Shown: positions 26,104-37,828, counted from the stretch's first letter. The stretch is DNA of 64,000 nucleotides from Allosphingosinicella vermicomposti (GCF_003012815.1 NZ_PXYJ01000003.1:124001-188000); one strand, 5' to 3'. Program-made: numbers and translations. Notes: generated from the letters alone by a model not told the origin.

Positions 26104-27389
26104 AGCTCTCCGCTTTTCTCCTGTCTTTTGTCTTCCTTGCCGCCTGCGTGTCGAGTGACGGCGCACATCACAGCCTTGACGAGATCGCCGCCGATTACGT
26201 CCAGATGACGCTGGAAATCGGCGAGCGCGAACCCGGCTATGTCGACGCTTATTATGGGCCCAAGGAATGGCAGGATGCCGCCAAGGCAGCGCCCCGCTCG
26301 CTCGCCGATCTGGCAGAGGAAGCCAGCCGCCTCACCGGCCGCATCAACAGCCTCGACACCAAAGGCCTCGATACGATGAGCCTTAGACGCCGCGATTTTC
26401 TCCTCGCACAATTGACCGCCGCCACGACGCGGCTTCGCATGCTGCAGGGCGAGAAGCTCTCCTTCGCCGAAGAAGCGAAGGGGCTGTTCGGCGTCGCGCC
26501 GGAATTGAAGGAACTCTCCGCCTACGATTCCGTCCTCGCCCGCATCGAAACCCTCGTCCCCGGCACCGGCCCGCTCGCCGAGCGCGTCGATGCCTTTCAG
26601 GATCGCTTCACGATTCCCAAGGACCGGTTGCGGCCTGTCTTGGATGCCGCCATCGCCGAATGCCGCCGCCGCACGGCGCAGCATATCGCCATGCCCGCCG
26701 ACGAGAGCTTCAGGATGGAATTCGTGACCGGCAAGAGCTGGTCTGGCTATAATTATTATCAGGGCAACGCCCACAGCCTCATCCAGATCAATACCGACCT
26801 GCCGATCCGCATCAGCCGCGCCGTCGATCTTGGCTGTCACGAAGGCTATCCCGGCCACCATGCATTGAACATGCTACTCGAACAGCGGCTGACAAAGGAG
26901 AAGGGCTGGATCGAATTCAGCGTCTATCCGCTTTATTCGCCACAATCTTTGATCGCCGAAGGGTCCGCCAATTACGGCATCGACCTCGCTTTCCCGGGCG
27001 CCGAGCGCGTCTCTTATGAAGCGGACTTTCTCTATCCGCTCGCGGGCCTGCCCACTGCGGACGCCGCCAAATATCTGGAACTGCTCCACGCCATCAACGA
27101 CCTGTCAGGCGCCCGCTTCACCATCGCCCGCGATTTCCTCGAAGGCCGCATCCACCGCGCCAAGGCAGTCGAACTCACCCAGAAATATCAGCTCGTCTCA
27201 AAAGCCCGCGCTGAGCAGTCGATCGACTTCACCAGCCAATATCGCAGCTACGTGATCAATTACGGCCTCGGCCAGGACATGGTCCGCGCCTATGTCGAAG
27301 CCGCCGGTCCAAGCCCGGAAGCCCGCTGGAAACGGATGGAACAGGTCATCTCCGAACCCACCCTGCCCAGCGACCTGCTGAGGCGGTAA
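26100..27389 (+). CDS. DUF885-family lipoprotein, putative metallopeptidase
   Basis: 429 residues. A lipoprotein signal with lipobox LAAC occurs at residues 13-16. A DUF885 domain follows with the zinc-site-like motif GCHEGYPGHHALN and downstream EGSANYGIDLAFPG. DUF885 proteins resemble gluzincin-type peptidases. Overlap by ATGA with nhaA implies co-translation, although the functional connection is not evident. Confidence 0.85.
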   Translation: MKLSAFLLSFVFLAACVSSDGAHHSLDEIAADYVQMTLEIGEREPGYVDAYYGPKEWQDAAKAAPRSLADLAEEASRLTGRINSLDTKGLDTMSLRRRDFLLAQLTAATTRLRMLQGEKLSFAEEAKGLFGVAPELKELSAYDSVLARIETLVPGTGPLAERVDAFQDRFTIPKDRLRPVLDAAIAECRRRTAQHIAMPADESFRMEFVTGKSWSGYNYYQGNAHSLIQINTDLPIRISRAVDLGCHEGYPGHHALNMLLEQRLTKEKGWIEFSVYPLYSPQSLIAEGSANYGIDLAFPGAERVSYEADFLYPLAGLPTADAAKYLELLHAINDLSGARFTIARDFLEGRIHRAKAVELTQKYQLVSKARAEQSIDFTSQYRSYVINYGLGQDMVRAYVEAAGPSPEARWKRMEQVISEPTLPSDLLRR

Positions 27390-27403
27390 GGACTTAAGAG
27401 GTT

Positions 27404-27510
27404 CCGTTCGCCTGAGTAGCCGTTGAGCCTGCCGAAGCGGCGTATCGAAGGGCCTGAGCTCGCTTCGATACGCGCCTTCGACAAGCTCAGGCCCTACTCA
27501 GCACGAACGG
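27404..27510. repeat. R4 paired palindrome, copy a (long variant)
   Basis: It runs from CCGTTCGCCTGAGTAGCC to GGCCCTACTCAGCACGAACGG with two nested inverted arms (GAGCCTGCCGAAG, CTTCGACAAGCTCAG, and CGTATCGAAG / CTTCGATACG). It lies between the convergent DUF885 and etfA genes and probably forms a long hairpin in both transcripts. Confidence 0.85.
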
Positions 27511-27541
27511 ACTGGATATCTTCAATCCCCGTTGCGGGGCA

Positions 27542-28471
27542 TCATAACTTATCCGTCAGCTCCGGCACGATCTTGAACAGATCACCCACCAAACCGATGT
27601 CCGCGACCTGGAAGATCGGTGCGTCCTCATCCTTGTTGATCGCGACGATCGTCTTGGAATCCTTGATGCCCGCAAGGTGCTGGATCGCGCCGGAAATGCC
27701 GATGGCGATATAGACTTCCGGGGCGACGATCTTGCCGGTTTGGCCAACCTGATAGTCGTTCGGCACATAGCCCGCATCCACCGCCGCGCGGCTTGCGCCG
27801 ACCGCGGCGCCGAGCTTGTCGGCGAGCGGCTCGATATATTCGTGGAAGGCTTCGCCCGACCCAAGCGCGCGGCCGCCCGACACGATGATCTTCGCGCTGG
27901 TCAGTTCCGGCCGCTCGTTCGCCGACACTTCCGCGCCGACGAAGGAGGAGAGCCCCGTGTCGCCAGTCGCGGAAACCGCCTCGACAACGCCCGAACCGCC
28001 TTCCGCAGCCGCCTTTTCAAAGGCAGTGCCGCGCACCGTGATCACCTTCTTCGCGTCAGACGACTGAACGGTCGCGATGGCGTTGCCCGCATAAATGGGC
28101 CGCGTGAAGGTATCGGCACTTTCGACCGACAGGATATCGGAAATCTGCATGACGTCGAGCAGAGCGGCGACGCGCGGCGCGATATTCTTGCCGGTCGTCG
28201 TCGCGGGCGCGACGAACGCATCGTGGCTCGCCATCAGATCGACGGCGAGCGGCGCGACATTTTCGGCCAGGCCATGCGCATAAGCCGCATCGTCCGCGAC
28301 ATGCACCTTCTGCACGCCCGCGATCTTCGCGGCTTGCTCGGCAACGCCGCCGACATTCTGGCCCGCGACGAGCAGGTGCACTTCGCCCAATTTCGAAGCG
28401 GCGGTGACGGCGGCGAGGGTGGCGTCCTTCACTTGGCCATTGTCATGTTCGACAAGAACTAGCGTCTTCAT
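27542..28471 (-). CDS. etfA: Electron transfer flavoprotein, alpha subunit
   Basis: 309 residues. The C-terminal FAD domain carries the ETF-alpha signature: [79 protein letters not shown]. The N-terminal domain resembles adenine nucleotide hydrolases. With EtfB it passes electrons from acyl-CoA dehydrogenases to ETF-ubiquinone oxidoreductase. Its start overlaps the etfB stop (ATGA). Confidence 0.97.
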   Translation of the reverse strand: MKTLVLVEHDNGQVKDATLAAVTAASKLGEVHLLVAGQNVGGVAEQAAKIAGVQKVHVADDAAYAHGLAENVAPLAVDLMASHDAFVAPATTTGKNIAPRVAALLDVMQISDILSVESADTFTRPIYAGNAIATVQSSDAKKVITVRGTAFEKAAAEGGSGVVEAVSATGDTGLSSFVGAEVSANERPELTSAKIIVSGGRALGSGEAFHEYIEPLADKLGAAVGASRAAVDAGYVPNDYQVGQTGKIVAPEVYIAIGISGAIQHLAGIKDSKTIVAINKDEDAPIFQVADIGLVGDLFKIVPELTDKL

Positions 28472-29217
28472 GCCACCACTCCCAGCGTCTTGAGTTTGCC
28501 GATCAATTCGTCGACCGATCCCACCTTCACCCCCGCCTGGCGCTTGGCCGGCTCGACCACCTTCAGCGTCTTCAAACGCGGCGCGGTGTCGACGCCGTAA
28601 TCGGCGGGCGCCTTGGTCGCCAGTGGCTTCGACTTCGCCTTCATGATGTTCGGCAGCGAGGCATAACGCGGCTCGTTCAAACGCAGGTCGGTGGTGACCA
28701 CCGCCGGGACGTTCAATTTCACCGTCTCAAGCCCGCCATCGACTTCGCGGGTCACGTTGACGCTGTCGCCATTCACCTCGACCTTGGAAGCGAATGTGCC
28801 CTGGCCCCAGCCGAGCAAAGCAGCGAGCATCTGGCCGGTCTGGTTCGAATCATCGTCGATCGCCTGCTTGCCCATGATGACGAGGCCGGGCGCTTCTTCC
28901 TCGACCACCTTCTTCAGGATCTTGGCGACAGCGAGCGGCTCCACCTCATCGTCGGTCTGGACCAGAATCGCGCGGTCGGCACCCATGGCGAGCGCGGTGC
29001 GGAGCGTCTCCTGCGCCTTGGCCGGGCCGATCGAAACGACGACGATCTCGGTCGCGGCGCCCTTTTCCTTCAGGCGGATGGCTTCCTCGACGGCGATTTC
29101 GTCGAACGGGTTCATGCTCATCTTGACGTTGGCAAGATCGACGCCCGTTCCATCCGCCTTCACGCGCGGCTTCACATTATAGTCGATGACCCGCTTCACG
29201 GGGACCAGCAGCTTCAT
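28468..29217 (-). CDS. etfB: Electron transfer flavoprotein, beta subunit
   Basis: 249 residues: [82 protein letters not shown] (AMP site), [21 protein letters not shown]. It is the first gene of the etfBA pair. A 246-base gap containing R4 and R2 elements separates it from sucC on the same strand. Confidence 0.97.
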   Translation of the reverse strand: MKLLVPVKRVIDYNVKPRVKADGTGVDLANVKMSMNPFDEIAVEEAIRLKEKGAATEIVVVSIGPAKAQETLRTALAMGADRAILVQTDDEVEPLAVAKILKKVVEEEAPGLVIMGKQAIDDDSNQTGQMLAALLGWGQGTFASKVEVNGDSVNVTREVDGGLETVKLNVPAVVTTDLRLNEPRYASLPNIMKAKSKPLATKAPADYGVDTAPRLKTLKVVEPAKRQAGVKVGSVDELIGKLKTLGVVA

Positions 29218-29236
29218 GCTCTTTCCTCTCCATCCT

Positions 29237-29322
29237 CCGTTCGCCTGAGCTTATCGAAGGGCTGCCCTTCACTTTCCAGCGCTGGAAAAAGGACAGGGCT
29301 TCGACAGGCTCAGCCCGAACGG
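29237..29322. repeat. R4 paired palindrome, copy b
   Basis: CCGTTCGCCTGAGCTTATCGAAGGGC and the inverted partner GGGCTTCGACAGGCTCAGCCCGAACGG, with a TTCCAGCGCTGGAA palindrome at the centre. In the sucC-etfB gap. Confidence 0.85.
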
Positions 29323-29376
29323 CAAAGGTTTTCGACAGCCCTTGCCTCGACCTTTACGTTAACGTCAAGCCCTCGT

Positions 29377-29455
29377 CGTCATTCCGGCGAAAGCCGGAAT
29401 CTCGGAACGAGAACGCACTTCTTCGTCACGAGACCCCGGCTTGCGCCGGGGTGAC
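29377..29455. repeat. R2 paired palindrome, copy b
   Basis: CGTCATTCCGGCGAAAGCCGGAATCTC and the inverted partner GAGACCCCGGCTTGCGCCGGGGTGAC. It ends 8 bases from the sucC stop codon. Confidence 0.85.
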
Positions 29456-29463
29456 AAGAAAAA

Positions 29464-30660
29464 TCAGGCCGCCTTCACCTGCGCGACGATCTTCTGCGCG
29501 GCATCGCCCAGATCGTTGGCCGCGACGATCGGCAGGCCGCTCTCGGCGAGGATGCGCTTGCCTTCCTCGACGTTCGTGCCTTCCAGACGCACGACCAAGG
29601 GCACGCCAAGATTCACTTCCTTCGCCGCGGCGATGATGCCTTCAGCGATGATGTCGCAGCGCATGATGCCGCCGAAGATGTTGACGAGGATGCCCTTCAC
29701 CGCCGGATCAGAGAGGATGATCTTGAACGCCGCCGTCACCTTTTCCTTGTTGGCGCCGCCGCCGACGTCGAGGAAGTTGGCCGGGAAAGCGCCATTCAGC
29801 TTGATGATGTCCATCGTCGCCATGGCGAGGCCAGCGCCATTCACCATGCAGCCGATATCGCCGTCCAATTTGATGTAAGCCAGGTCGTATTTGGACGCCT
29901 CGACTTCCATCGGATCTTCTTCGGTGAGGTCGCGAAGCTCGGCCAAATCCTTGTGGCGGAACATCGCGTTCGAATCGAAGCCGACCTTGGCGTCGAGCAC
30001 CATCAGCTCGTTCTTGTCGGTTACCGCGAGCGGATTGATCTCGATCTGCGAGGCGTCCGTGCCGATGAAGGCATTGTAAAGACCCTGCAGCACCTTCGCC
30101 GCCTGCTTGGCGAGATCGCCGTCCAGCTTCAGCGCAGCGGCCACGGCGCGCCCATGATGCGGCATCAGGCCGGTCGCAGGGTCGATGGTGATCGTCGTGA
30201 TCTTTTCCGGCGTGTTGTGCGCGACATCCTCGATGTCCATGCCGCCTTCGGTCGAGGCGACGACGGCGATGCGGCCGGTCGCGCGGTCGACGAGGAGGGC
30301 GAGATAATATTCCTTGGCGATGTCGACACCGTCAGTGACGTAGAGGCGCTGCACCTGCTTGCCTTCCGCGCCGGTCTGGATGGTGACGAGCGTGTTGCCG
30401 AGCATTTCGGAAGCCGCGTGGCGCACTTCATCCTCGGTGCGGGCGAGGCGGACGCCGCCCTTCGCATCCGGGCCCAATTCCTTGAACTTGCCCTTGCCGC
30501 GGCCGCCGGCATGGATTTGCGCCTTCACCACATAAAGCGGCCCGGGCAGCTTCTTCGAAGCCTCGACGGCTTCCTCGACGCTCATCGCGGCAAAGCCCTG
30601 CGGCACGGCGACGCCGAACTTGGCGAGCAATTCCTTGGCCTGATATTCATGGATATTCAT
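29464..30660 (-). CDS. sucC: Succinyl-CoA ligase (ADP-forming), beta subunit
   Basis: 398 residues. It begins with [22 protein letters not shown], then [16 protein letters not shown] (ATP-grasp glycine loop), [11 protein letters not shown], and the C-terminal ligase half with [38 protein letters not shown] and [17 protein letters not shown]. It performs the substrate-level phosphorylation step of the TCA cycle with SucD. sucD, usually directly downstream, is not present; etfB follows instead. Confidence 0.97.
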   Translation of the reverse strand: MNIHEYQAKELLAKFGVAVPQGFAAMSVEEAVEASKKLPGPLYVVKAQIHAGGRGKGKFKELGPDAKGGVRLARTEDEVRHAASEMLGNTLVTIQTGAEGKQVQRLYVTDGVDIAKEYYLALLVDRATGRIAVVASTEGGMDIEDVAHNTPEKITTITIDPATGLMPHHGRAVAAALKLDGDLAKQAAKVLQGLYNAFIGTDASQIEINPLAVTDKNELMVLDAKVGFDSNAMFRHKDLAELRDLTEEDPMEVEASKYDLAYIKLDGDIGCMVNGAGLAMATMDIIKLNGAFPANFLDVGGGANKEKVTAAFKIILSDPAVKGILVNIFGGIMRCDIIAEGIIAAAKEVNLGVPLVVRLEGTNVEEGKRILAESGLPIVAANDLGDAAQKIVAQVKAA

Positions 30661-30768
30661 GGAAAGGCAGTCCCTTCGGCAAAGAGTTTGCGCGCCCTAA
30701 AGCACAGACGGCCCCGCTTTGGAAGGGTTGCGCGGCGAAGAGCCTTCTAAGCAGCCCGACGCTTTGCT

Positions 30769-31866
30769 ATGGAACAAGGCGTGAACGACGCACTACCCCT
30801 TCGCAAGATTATCCATGTCGACATGGACGCTTTCTATGCGTCGGTCGAACAGCGCGATAATCCGGCGCTTCGCGGCAAGCCTTTGGCCGTGGGCGGCATG
30901 CATCGCGGCGTCGTCGCCGCGGCATCTTACGAAGCGCGCACGTTCGGCGTCCGCTCGGCCATGCCGTCCGTCACCGCCCTTCGCAAATGTCCGGACCTCA
31001 TCTTCGTCAAACCCCGTTTCGACGCCTATCGTGAGGTATCGGGGCAAATTCGCGCCATCTTCCTCGATTATACGCCGCAAGTCGAACCGCTCAGCCTCGA
31101 CGAAGCCTATCTCGACGTGACGGAGGATTTGAAGGGCATCGGCATCGCGACCGAAATCGCCAAGGAAATCCGCGCGCGCATCAGGCAGGAAACCGGCCTC
31201 ACCGCGTCGGCGGGCGTCTCCTACAACAAGTTCCTCGCCAAATTGGCGTCGGATCAGAACAAGCCCGACGGCCTCTGCATCATTCCGCCCGCCAAGGGCC
31301 CCGCCTTCGTCGCCTCGCTTCCGGTCAGCCGCTTCCACGGCGTGGGGCCCAAGACGGCGGCGAAGATGGCGCGGCTCGGCATCGAAACTGGCGCCGACCT
31401 GCGCGACTGCACCCGCGAGTTCCTCTCGGAGAATTTCGGCAGCAGCGCGGATTATTATTACGATCTCGCGCGCGGTATCTGCCACCGTCAGGTCCGCGCG
31501 AACCGCGAGCGCAAGTCGATCGGCGCCGAAGACACATTCTTCGCGGACCTGGCCGAAGAAGCCGAGATGGTCGCCGAACTCGATCGCATCAGTCAGACTG
31601 TCTGGCGCCGCATCGGCGAAAAAGGCGACATCTCCGGCCGCACCGTGACGCTGAAGGTCAAATATCAGGATTTCCAGATCGTCACCCGCGCCAAGAGCCT
31701 CGACCGCCCGGTCAGCGACCGCGAGGAATTCCTCGCCATCGGCTGCGCTTTGCTGCGCACCCTGCTGCCCGTACCCAAGGGTGTGCGGCTGTTGGGGCTG
31801 ACCCTCTCCAATTTGGGCGAGGCTGAACCCGCACCCGGCATTGCGGAACCAGCCCTACCTCTCTAA
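30769..31866 (+). CDS. dinB: DNA polymerase IV (Y family)
   Basis: 365 residues. Palm motifs are IIHVDMDAFYASVEQRD (first metal Asp) and PLSLDEAYLDVT (second Asp/Glu). A helix-hairpin-helix thumb segment (FHGVGPKTAAKMARLGI) and a little-finger domain follow. It carries out translesion synthesis. Starts at ATG 30769; the GTG four codons in is possible. No clear C-terminal beta-clamp motif (QLxLF-like) is seen; the tail ends in a Pro/Ala-rich stretch. Confidence 0.95.
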   Translation: MEQGVNDALPLRKIIHVDMDAFYASVEQRDNPALRGKPLAVGGMHRGVVAAASYEARTFGVRSAMPSVTALRKCPDLIFVKPRFDAYREVSGQIRAIFLDYTPQVEPLSLDEAYLDVTEDLKGIGIATEIAKEIRARIRQETGLTASAGVSYNKFLAKLASDQNKPDGLCIIPPAKGPAFVASLPVSRFHGVGPKTAAKMARLGIETGADLRDCTREFLSENFGSSADYYYDLARGICHRQVRANRERKSIGAEDTFFADLAEEAEMVAELDRISQTVWRRIGEKGDISGRTVTLKVKYQDFQIVTRAKSLDRPVSDREEFLAIGCALLRTLLPVPKGVRLLGLTLSNLGEAEPAPGIAEPALPL

Positions 31867-31872
31867 CCCGCC

Positions 31873-31952
31873 CGTTACCCCGGCGAAAGCCGGGGTCTCA
31901 TGACGAAAAGGCGCCCCGTCTCCACGAGATTCCGGCTTCCGCCGGAATGACG
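31873..31952. repeat. R2 paired palindrome, copy c
   Basis: CGTTACCCCGGCGAAAGCCGGGGTCTC and the inverted partner GAGATTCCGGCTTCCGCCGGAATGACG. It fills the entire gap between convergent dinB and the next gene. Confidence 0.85.
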
Positions 31953-31953
31953 A

Positions 31954-32538
31954 TCAGTTCGGGCTATAACCCCAGGCCCCAGGCGGCACCGCAACGGGCT
32001 TGGTCAAGTCGAACTCGACCCGAAAGAACCGCCCCTCCGGCCTCCGCAGTTCATAAGCGAAAGTTCGTCCCGGATGGACCTCCATCGCCCAGACATTGGT
32101 GACGGACGCCGGAATACTCCCCGCCACGAACATCTCCTTGGAGAAAGGATCGGCCGGAAACTCCTGCCGATCCACCATGCCCCCGCTTACCGTGTCGCCG
32201 CCATATTGAGTGAGCTTGTCCTCGCTCCCATCCTCATGCCGATGGTCGTGCTTCAGCCGCAGGCCGGTTTCCGTCCGCGACACCACCCAGGTGCGCGACC
32301 GGTCTTCGCCGACATGGAAGGGGATGCGCACCACATCCGCTTTGCAGTCCCGCACATGCATGACGAGCGCCTTGCCCGCAAAAGCATCGTCGCCGCTCGC
32401 CGCCGGACTGACGATCCGCCCCTCATAAGCCTTGCCGCAAAGGGCGGAGAGGGCCTCGACAAACTGGTCGGCGGGCTGCGGCGCCGCCCTTAAGGCGGAG
32501 AAGGCGAGGGCGGAGAGGCCCAGGATCATCATGCTCAT
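31954..32538 (-). CDS. Exported protein of unknown function
   Basis: 194 residues with an N-terminal signal peptide (MSMMILGLSALAFSALRAA). The mature part is rich in charged and aromatic residues (VMHVRDCKADVVRIPFHVGEDRSRTWVVSRTETGLRLKHDHRHEDGS) with cysteines near residues 34 and 64 that could form a disulfide. It resembles conserved sphingomonad hypothetical proteins, but no domain is recognised. It is divergent from the thiC riboswitch region. Confidence 0.7.
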   Translation of the reverse strand: MSMMILGLSALAFSALRAAPQPADQFVEALSALCGKAYEGRIVSPAASGDDAFAGKALVMHVRDCKADVVRIPFHVGEDRSRTWVVSRTETGLRLKHDHRHEDGSEDKLTQYGGDTVSGGMVDRQEFPADPFSKEMFVAGSIPASVTNVWAMEVHPGRTFAYELRRPEGRFFRVEFDLTKPVAVPPGAWGYSPN

Positions 32539-32622
32539 GGCCCGACGCTAGCGCTTCCATCAGGTGCCGCCAAGCCGCCGCCGATTCCGCTTCCGCTCGA
32601 ATGGCGATCGGAGTAGAAGGCG

Positions 32623-34741
<2,119 letters not shown>

Positions 34742-34790
34742 AAGTCACGTCACGCGCTCAACGCCTGTTCTTCAATGGAAGGGCCCCGCA

Positions 34791-35261
34791 ATGTCCGATC
34801 ATTCGACCGATTTCGATTTTCAGCAGGGCCGCTGGCGGGTGAAGCATCGCCGCCTCAAGGCCCGGCTCGCCGGCTGCACCGAATGGGAGGAGTTCGAAGG
34901 AACCAGCGAACAGCGCCCGCTGCTGGGCGGCAACGGCAATGTCGAGGATAATCTGCTCCACCTGCCCGGCGGCGATTATCGCGCGGTGGCGCTCCCCTCC
35001 TTCGATTCGGCGAGCGGCACCTGGGCGATCTGGTGGCTCGACGCGCGTCAGCCGCACCAGCTCGACGTGCCGGTGATCGGCCGCTTTGAAGATGGCGTCG
35101 GCAGCTTCTTCGCCGAAGACATGCATGAAGGCCGCCCGGTCCGCCTCCGCTTCCAATGGCACACGGCCAACCCGCAAGCGCCCCGCTGGGAACAGGCGCT
35201 GTCCGATGATGGCGGGGCGACCTGGGAAACGAACTGGGTGATGGACTTCACCCGGGCCTAG
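34791..35261 (+). CDS. DUF1579-like small protein
   Basis: 156 residues from the ATG at 34791, 49 bases after thiC. It has FDFQQGRWRVKHRRLKARLAGCTEWEEFEGTSEQRPLLGGNGNVED, SGTWAIWWLDARQPHQLDVPVIGRFEDGVGSFF and WEQALSDDGGATWETNWVMDFTR, the pattern of the lipocalin-like DUF1579 family. It probably binds a small hydrophobic ligand; no function is established. Confidence 0.75.
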   Translation: MSDHSTDFDFQQGRWRVKHRRLKARLAGCTEWEEFEGTSEQRPLLGGNGNVEDNLLHLPGGDYRAVALPSFDSASGTWAIWWLDARQPHQLDVPVIGRFEDGVGSFFAEDMHEGRPVRLRFQWHTANPQAPRWEQALSDDGGATWETNWVMDFTRA

Positions 35262-35322
35262 GGACCGCGCCCAGCCGCGCGCACGCTTGACGCCAGTCCC
35301 GCGCGTCAGTCACCATGCCCGC

Positions 35323-35537
35323 ATGAACGAAGACAAAGTCAAAGGGCCGGCCTCCTACTTCCCGTCGATCGAGAAGACCTACGGCCGCCCCATCCCCGAC
35401 TGGAAAGCCCTCCTCCGCGCCCGCGCTCCCGCTAAGCATTGGAGCTGGTCAACTGGCTGAAGCAGGACCACAATATGGGCCACGGCCACGCCAACGCGTT
35501 AGTGGCGCATATGCTGAGTGAGGATAAGGGGTTGAGC
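35323..35537 (+). pseudogene. DUF4287 protein gene with a one-base deletion
   Basis: Codons from the ATG at 35323 give MNEDKVKGPASYFPSIEKTYG...RAPAKH, the start of a DUF4287 protein, and then stop at 35458-35460. One base out of frame, from 35442, the expected continuation ELVNWLKQDHNMGHGHANALVAHMLSEDKG is intact. Restoring one A in CATTGG at 35438-35441 (to CATATGG) rejoins the two. It is either a very recent inactivation or an assembly error. Confidence 0.8.
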
Positions 35538-36111
35538 CTTCCTTGTTTTCGAGTTGCCGGCCAACGCCCGCCCCGTCGGCCTCCCGACGGGAGAATCCGC
35601 AGAAAACTGCGAATATAAAGCTTTCCTTATGTGTTGACTTGTTCCGATTTTCGGAACAGAATCTGGCTACAGTGACGGTAGTGGCCGCGCTGCCTAGTTA
35701 CGTCAGACTCTGGGATTAGAAATCAAACGATAGCTGGGGCCAGCGCCGGGTGTGAGCACAGACATGCTCCTCCCGGCCAAAGCGCCAGCGGCGATATGCA
35801 CGGACAAACACCCGAGGCATATTTCACCACCTTTCTCGCTACCGGAAGTAAGTCCGGTTCTCCGAAGAGCCCCTTGCCCTTCGCCCCATTCAAAGGATCT
35901 CAGGGGTCGGAGTGAGAAAAGGCGGCAGCGCGACCGTGACGTCATTATCGAGTCGCCAGCCGTAATGAGTCAAGACGATGTTCTCGTTTTTCTGTTGGAA
36001 AACAAAAACAGGGAATAAGAAGAACAGACCAATGGCCGGCGGTCATCGATCGCTTGTCCGGCTAGCAACTGGACGCCGCAGATCGCGCAGTGATCGCGCG
36101 CCCGCTCCTGC
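35538..36111. other. AT-richer non-coding gap upstream of the accessory block
   Basis: About 570 bases with no supportable gene. Short open frames on both strands have no family resemblance and poor codon character. The notable element is the promoter/operator at 35634-35662. The sequence after it (35663-36110) holds no ribosome site plus reading frame that I would call a gene, so the transcript it starts is unexplained. Confidence 0.5.
35634..35662 (+). promoter_or_regulatory. Strong promoter with a palindromic operator in its spacer
   Basis: TTGACT (35634-35639), a spacer of exactly 17 bases, and CAGAAT (35657-35662). The spacer region is a perfect inverted repeat, TGTTCCGA-TTT-TCGGAACA (35640-35658), as expected for the site of a dimeric repressor. 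No convincing downstream gene is seen, and no cognate regulator is evident next to it. Confidence 0.6.
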
Positions 36112-37281
36112 TTAGCCCGCCCGTCGCTCTGGATAGGAGAACAAGTGTACATAGGGCGTATACTGATACATCCGGTACCGATCTTGCCCCGTAATTTCGA
36201 CGAGAATGTCCGCCTCCACCATCCGCTGTACCAGTTCGCTGGCTGGCGGGAAGCTAATACCGAGCTGATCGCGTACATTGCTCACGGTGATATAAGGTCT
36301 GCGATAAAGCGTCTCTAAGATGCGCAAGCCATTGCCCGCCGCGCGGCCAAAATTCTCCGTGATGCGGTTGCGATGAGTTTCCCTCAGCGACACGATCGCC
36401 CGGGCTGTTTCCGTAGCTTCAAGGCTGACGGTCGCCACGCCCTGCAAGAAGAACTTGATCCACTCCTCCCACTCGCCTTCGTCTCGGACTTTTTGAAGCA
36501 GCTCATAATAGCGCTGCCGGTTCGCCTTGAAATAGTGCGAGAGGTACAGCACAGGCTTGATCAGAATCTCCTTTAAACAAAGGAAGAAGGTGATTAGCAG
36601 CCGACCAATACGTCCATTGCCGTCGAGAAACGGGTGGATCGTCTCGAATTGCGCGTGGATCAGACCGATCTTGATCAACGGCGGGATCGGATCGTCGCCA
36701 TGGATAAACCTCTCCAGATCGGAAAGCAGGCGCTCCACTTCGTGCGGAGGGGGAGGTACGAAGACCGCCTCGTTCAGCGTCGATCCGGGCGGGCCAATCC
36801 AGTTTTGGCTTCGACGAATTTCCCCAGGATTCATGTGGCGACCGCGTACGCCATGAAGCAGTTTCTCATGAATTTCACGGATGAGACGTACTGAGATCGG
36901 CAGATCGCGCAGCCGCGCCAGCCCGTGGTTCATCGCATTTACGTAATTCAGTACTTCATCAACATCCTTTGGTCGGTGGCTGTCTGTTATCGAGGCTTCG
37001 GCCTCAAGAACATCGTTGAGCGAAGATTGGGTTCCCTCAATCTGGCTCGACAGCACTGCTTCTTTGCGAACGTACATAAAGACGAAAAGATCGGGGTCAG
37101 GTAATGTTTGGATCGATCCATCTAACCGGCCCAGCGCCCGATCTGCCCTTGAAAGCAACGTCTGTAGCTCGTCATCCATGCGGATTGACGGCCTAGGAGG
37201 CAGGGGTTCAGGGATAAACGCCGCATAACGGCTATCTTGCCGCATATATCGTCCGGCACGATGACTAGCGTTCTCTGGCAT
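36112..37281 (-). CDS. Fic-domain protein with N-terminal inhibitory motif and C-terminal winged helix
   Basis: 389 residues. The Fic core HPFLDGNGRIGR spans 216-227 with the catalytic His at 216, so AMP transfer from ATP to a target hydroxyl is expected. An inhibitory helix motif (SSQIEGT at 78-84) precedes it, marking an autoinhibited class II Fic protein. Fic_N-type sequence lies at 15-110. The C-terminal 70 residues (LRILETLYRRPYITVSNVRDQLGISFPPASELVQRMVE) form a helix-turn-helix. No separate antitoxin gene adjoins it, in keeping with built-in inhibition. Codon use is less GC-biased than in its neighbours, suggesting acquisition. Confidence 0.92.
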   Translation of the reverse strand: MPENASHRAGRYMRQDSRYAAFIPEPLPPRPSIRMDDELQTLLSRADRALGRLDGSIQTLPDPDLFVFMYVRKEAVLSSQIEGTQSSLNDVLEAEASITDSHRPKDVDEVLNYVNAMNHGLARLRDLPISVRLIREIHEKLLHGVRGRHMNPGEIRRSQNWIGPPGSTLNEAVFVPPPPHEVERLLSDLERFIHGDDPIPPLIKIGLIHAQFETIHPFLDGNGRIGRLLITFFLCLKEILIKPVLYLSHYFKANRQRYYELLQKVRDEGEWEEWIKFFLQGVATVSLEATETARAIVSLRETHRNRITENFGRAAGNGLRILETLYRRPYITVSNVRDQLGISFPPASELVQRMVEADILVEITGQDRYRMYQYTPYVHLFSYPERRAG

Positions 37282-37471
37282 TCGCCACCTATAATTTAAG
37301 ACAGCCCTTAATCTCTAGCCCTTGCAGGCCTTAGTCAAGGACTACCTTTAATCAACCTGGCGCATCGGCCTCTTATTCAGCGTTACCCTTGAGCCTGCCT
37401 GATCATATGCCGCTAGCTATAGGCTGCCCTATCTAACCCCTCTTCGCGACCAAGCTATTAAGCCTTGGCCT

Positions 37472-37828
37472 TCACCCCACCCGCAAAATCTTGTCCATCG
37501 TCCTGCCCTTGGCCAGGTCATCGATCAGCTTGTCCAAATACCGTATCCCCCGCATCGTCTCCTCCTCGATCGCCTCGATCCGGACGCCGCAGATCGTGCC
37601 GGTGATCGCGGCCCGCGCGGGGTTCATCGCGGGTGCCTGCGCGAAGAAAGTCTCGAAATCCGTGCCCGCGTCGAGTTCCGCCTGCAAGGCGTCCGCTGAA
37701 TAGCCGGTCAGCCAGCCGATGATCGCATCGACCTCCGCTCGTGTGCGCCCCTTCTTCTCCGCCTTGGCGACATAGAGCGGGTAAACGCTCGCGACGCTGG
37801 CCGTATAGATGCGGTGCCTGGCCATCAT
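37472..37828 (-). CDS. DUF2200 family protein
   Basis: 118 residues from the ATG at 37828 (a second ATG follows directly; AAAGGG lies upstream as a weak ribosome site). The DUF2200 pattern is complete: [90 protein letters not shown]. Function unknown. It is divergent from the HTH-like gene at 37914. Confidence 0.88.
   Translation of the reverse strand: MMARHRIYTASVASVYPLYVAKAEKKGRTRAEVDAIIGWLTGYSADALQAELDAGTDFETFFAQAPAMNPARAAITGTICGVRIEAIEEETMRGIRYLDKLIDDLAKGRTMDKILRVG

Noticed and set aside
35752-36018. Possible 88-residue gene after the isolated promoter
   Set aside because: Composition is Pro/Ser/Arg-rich, no ribosome site at a proper distance, no family.
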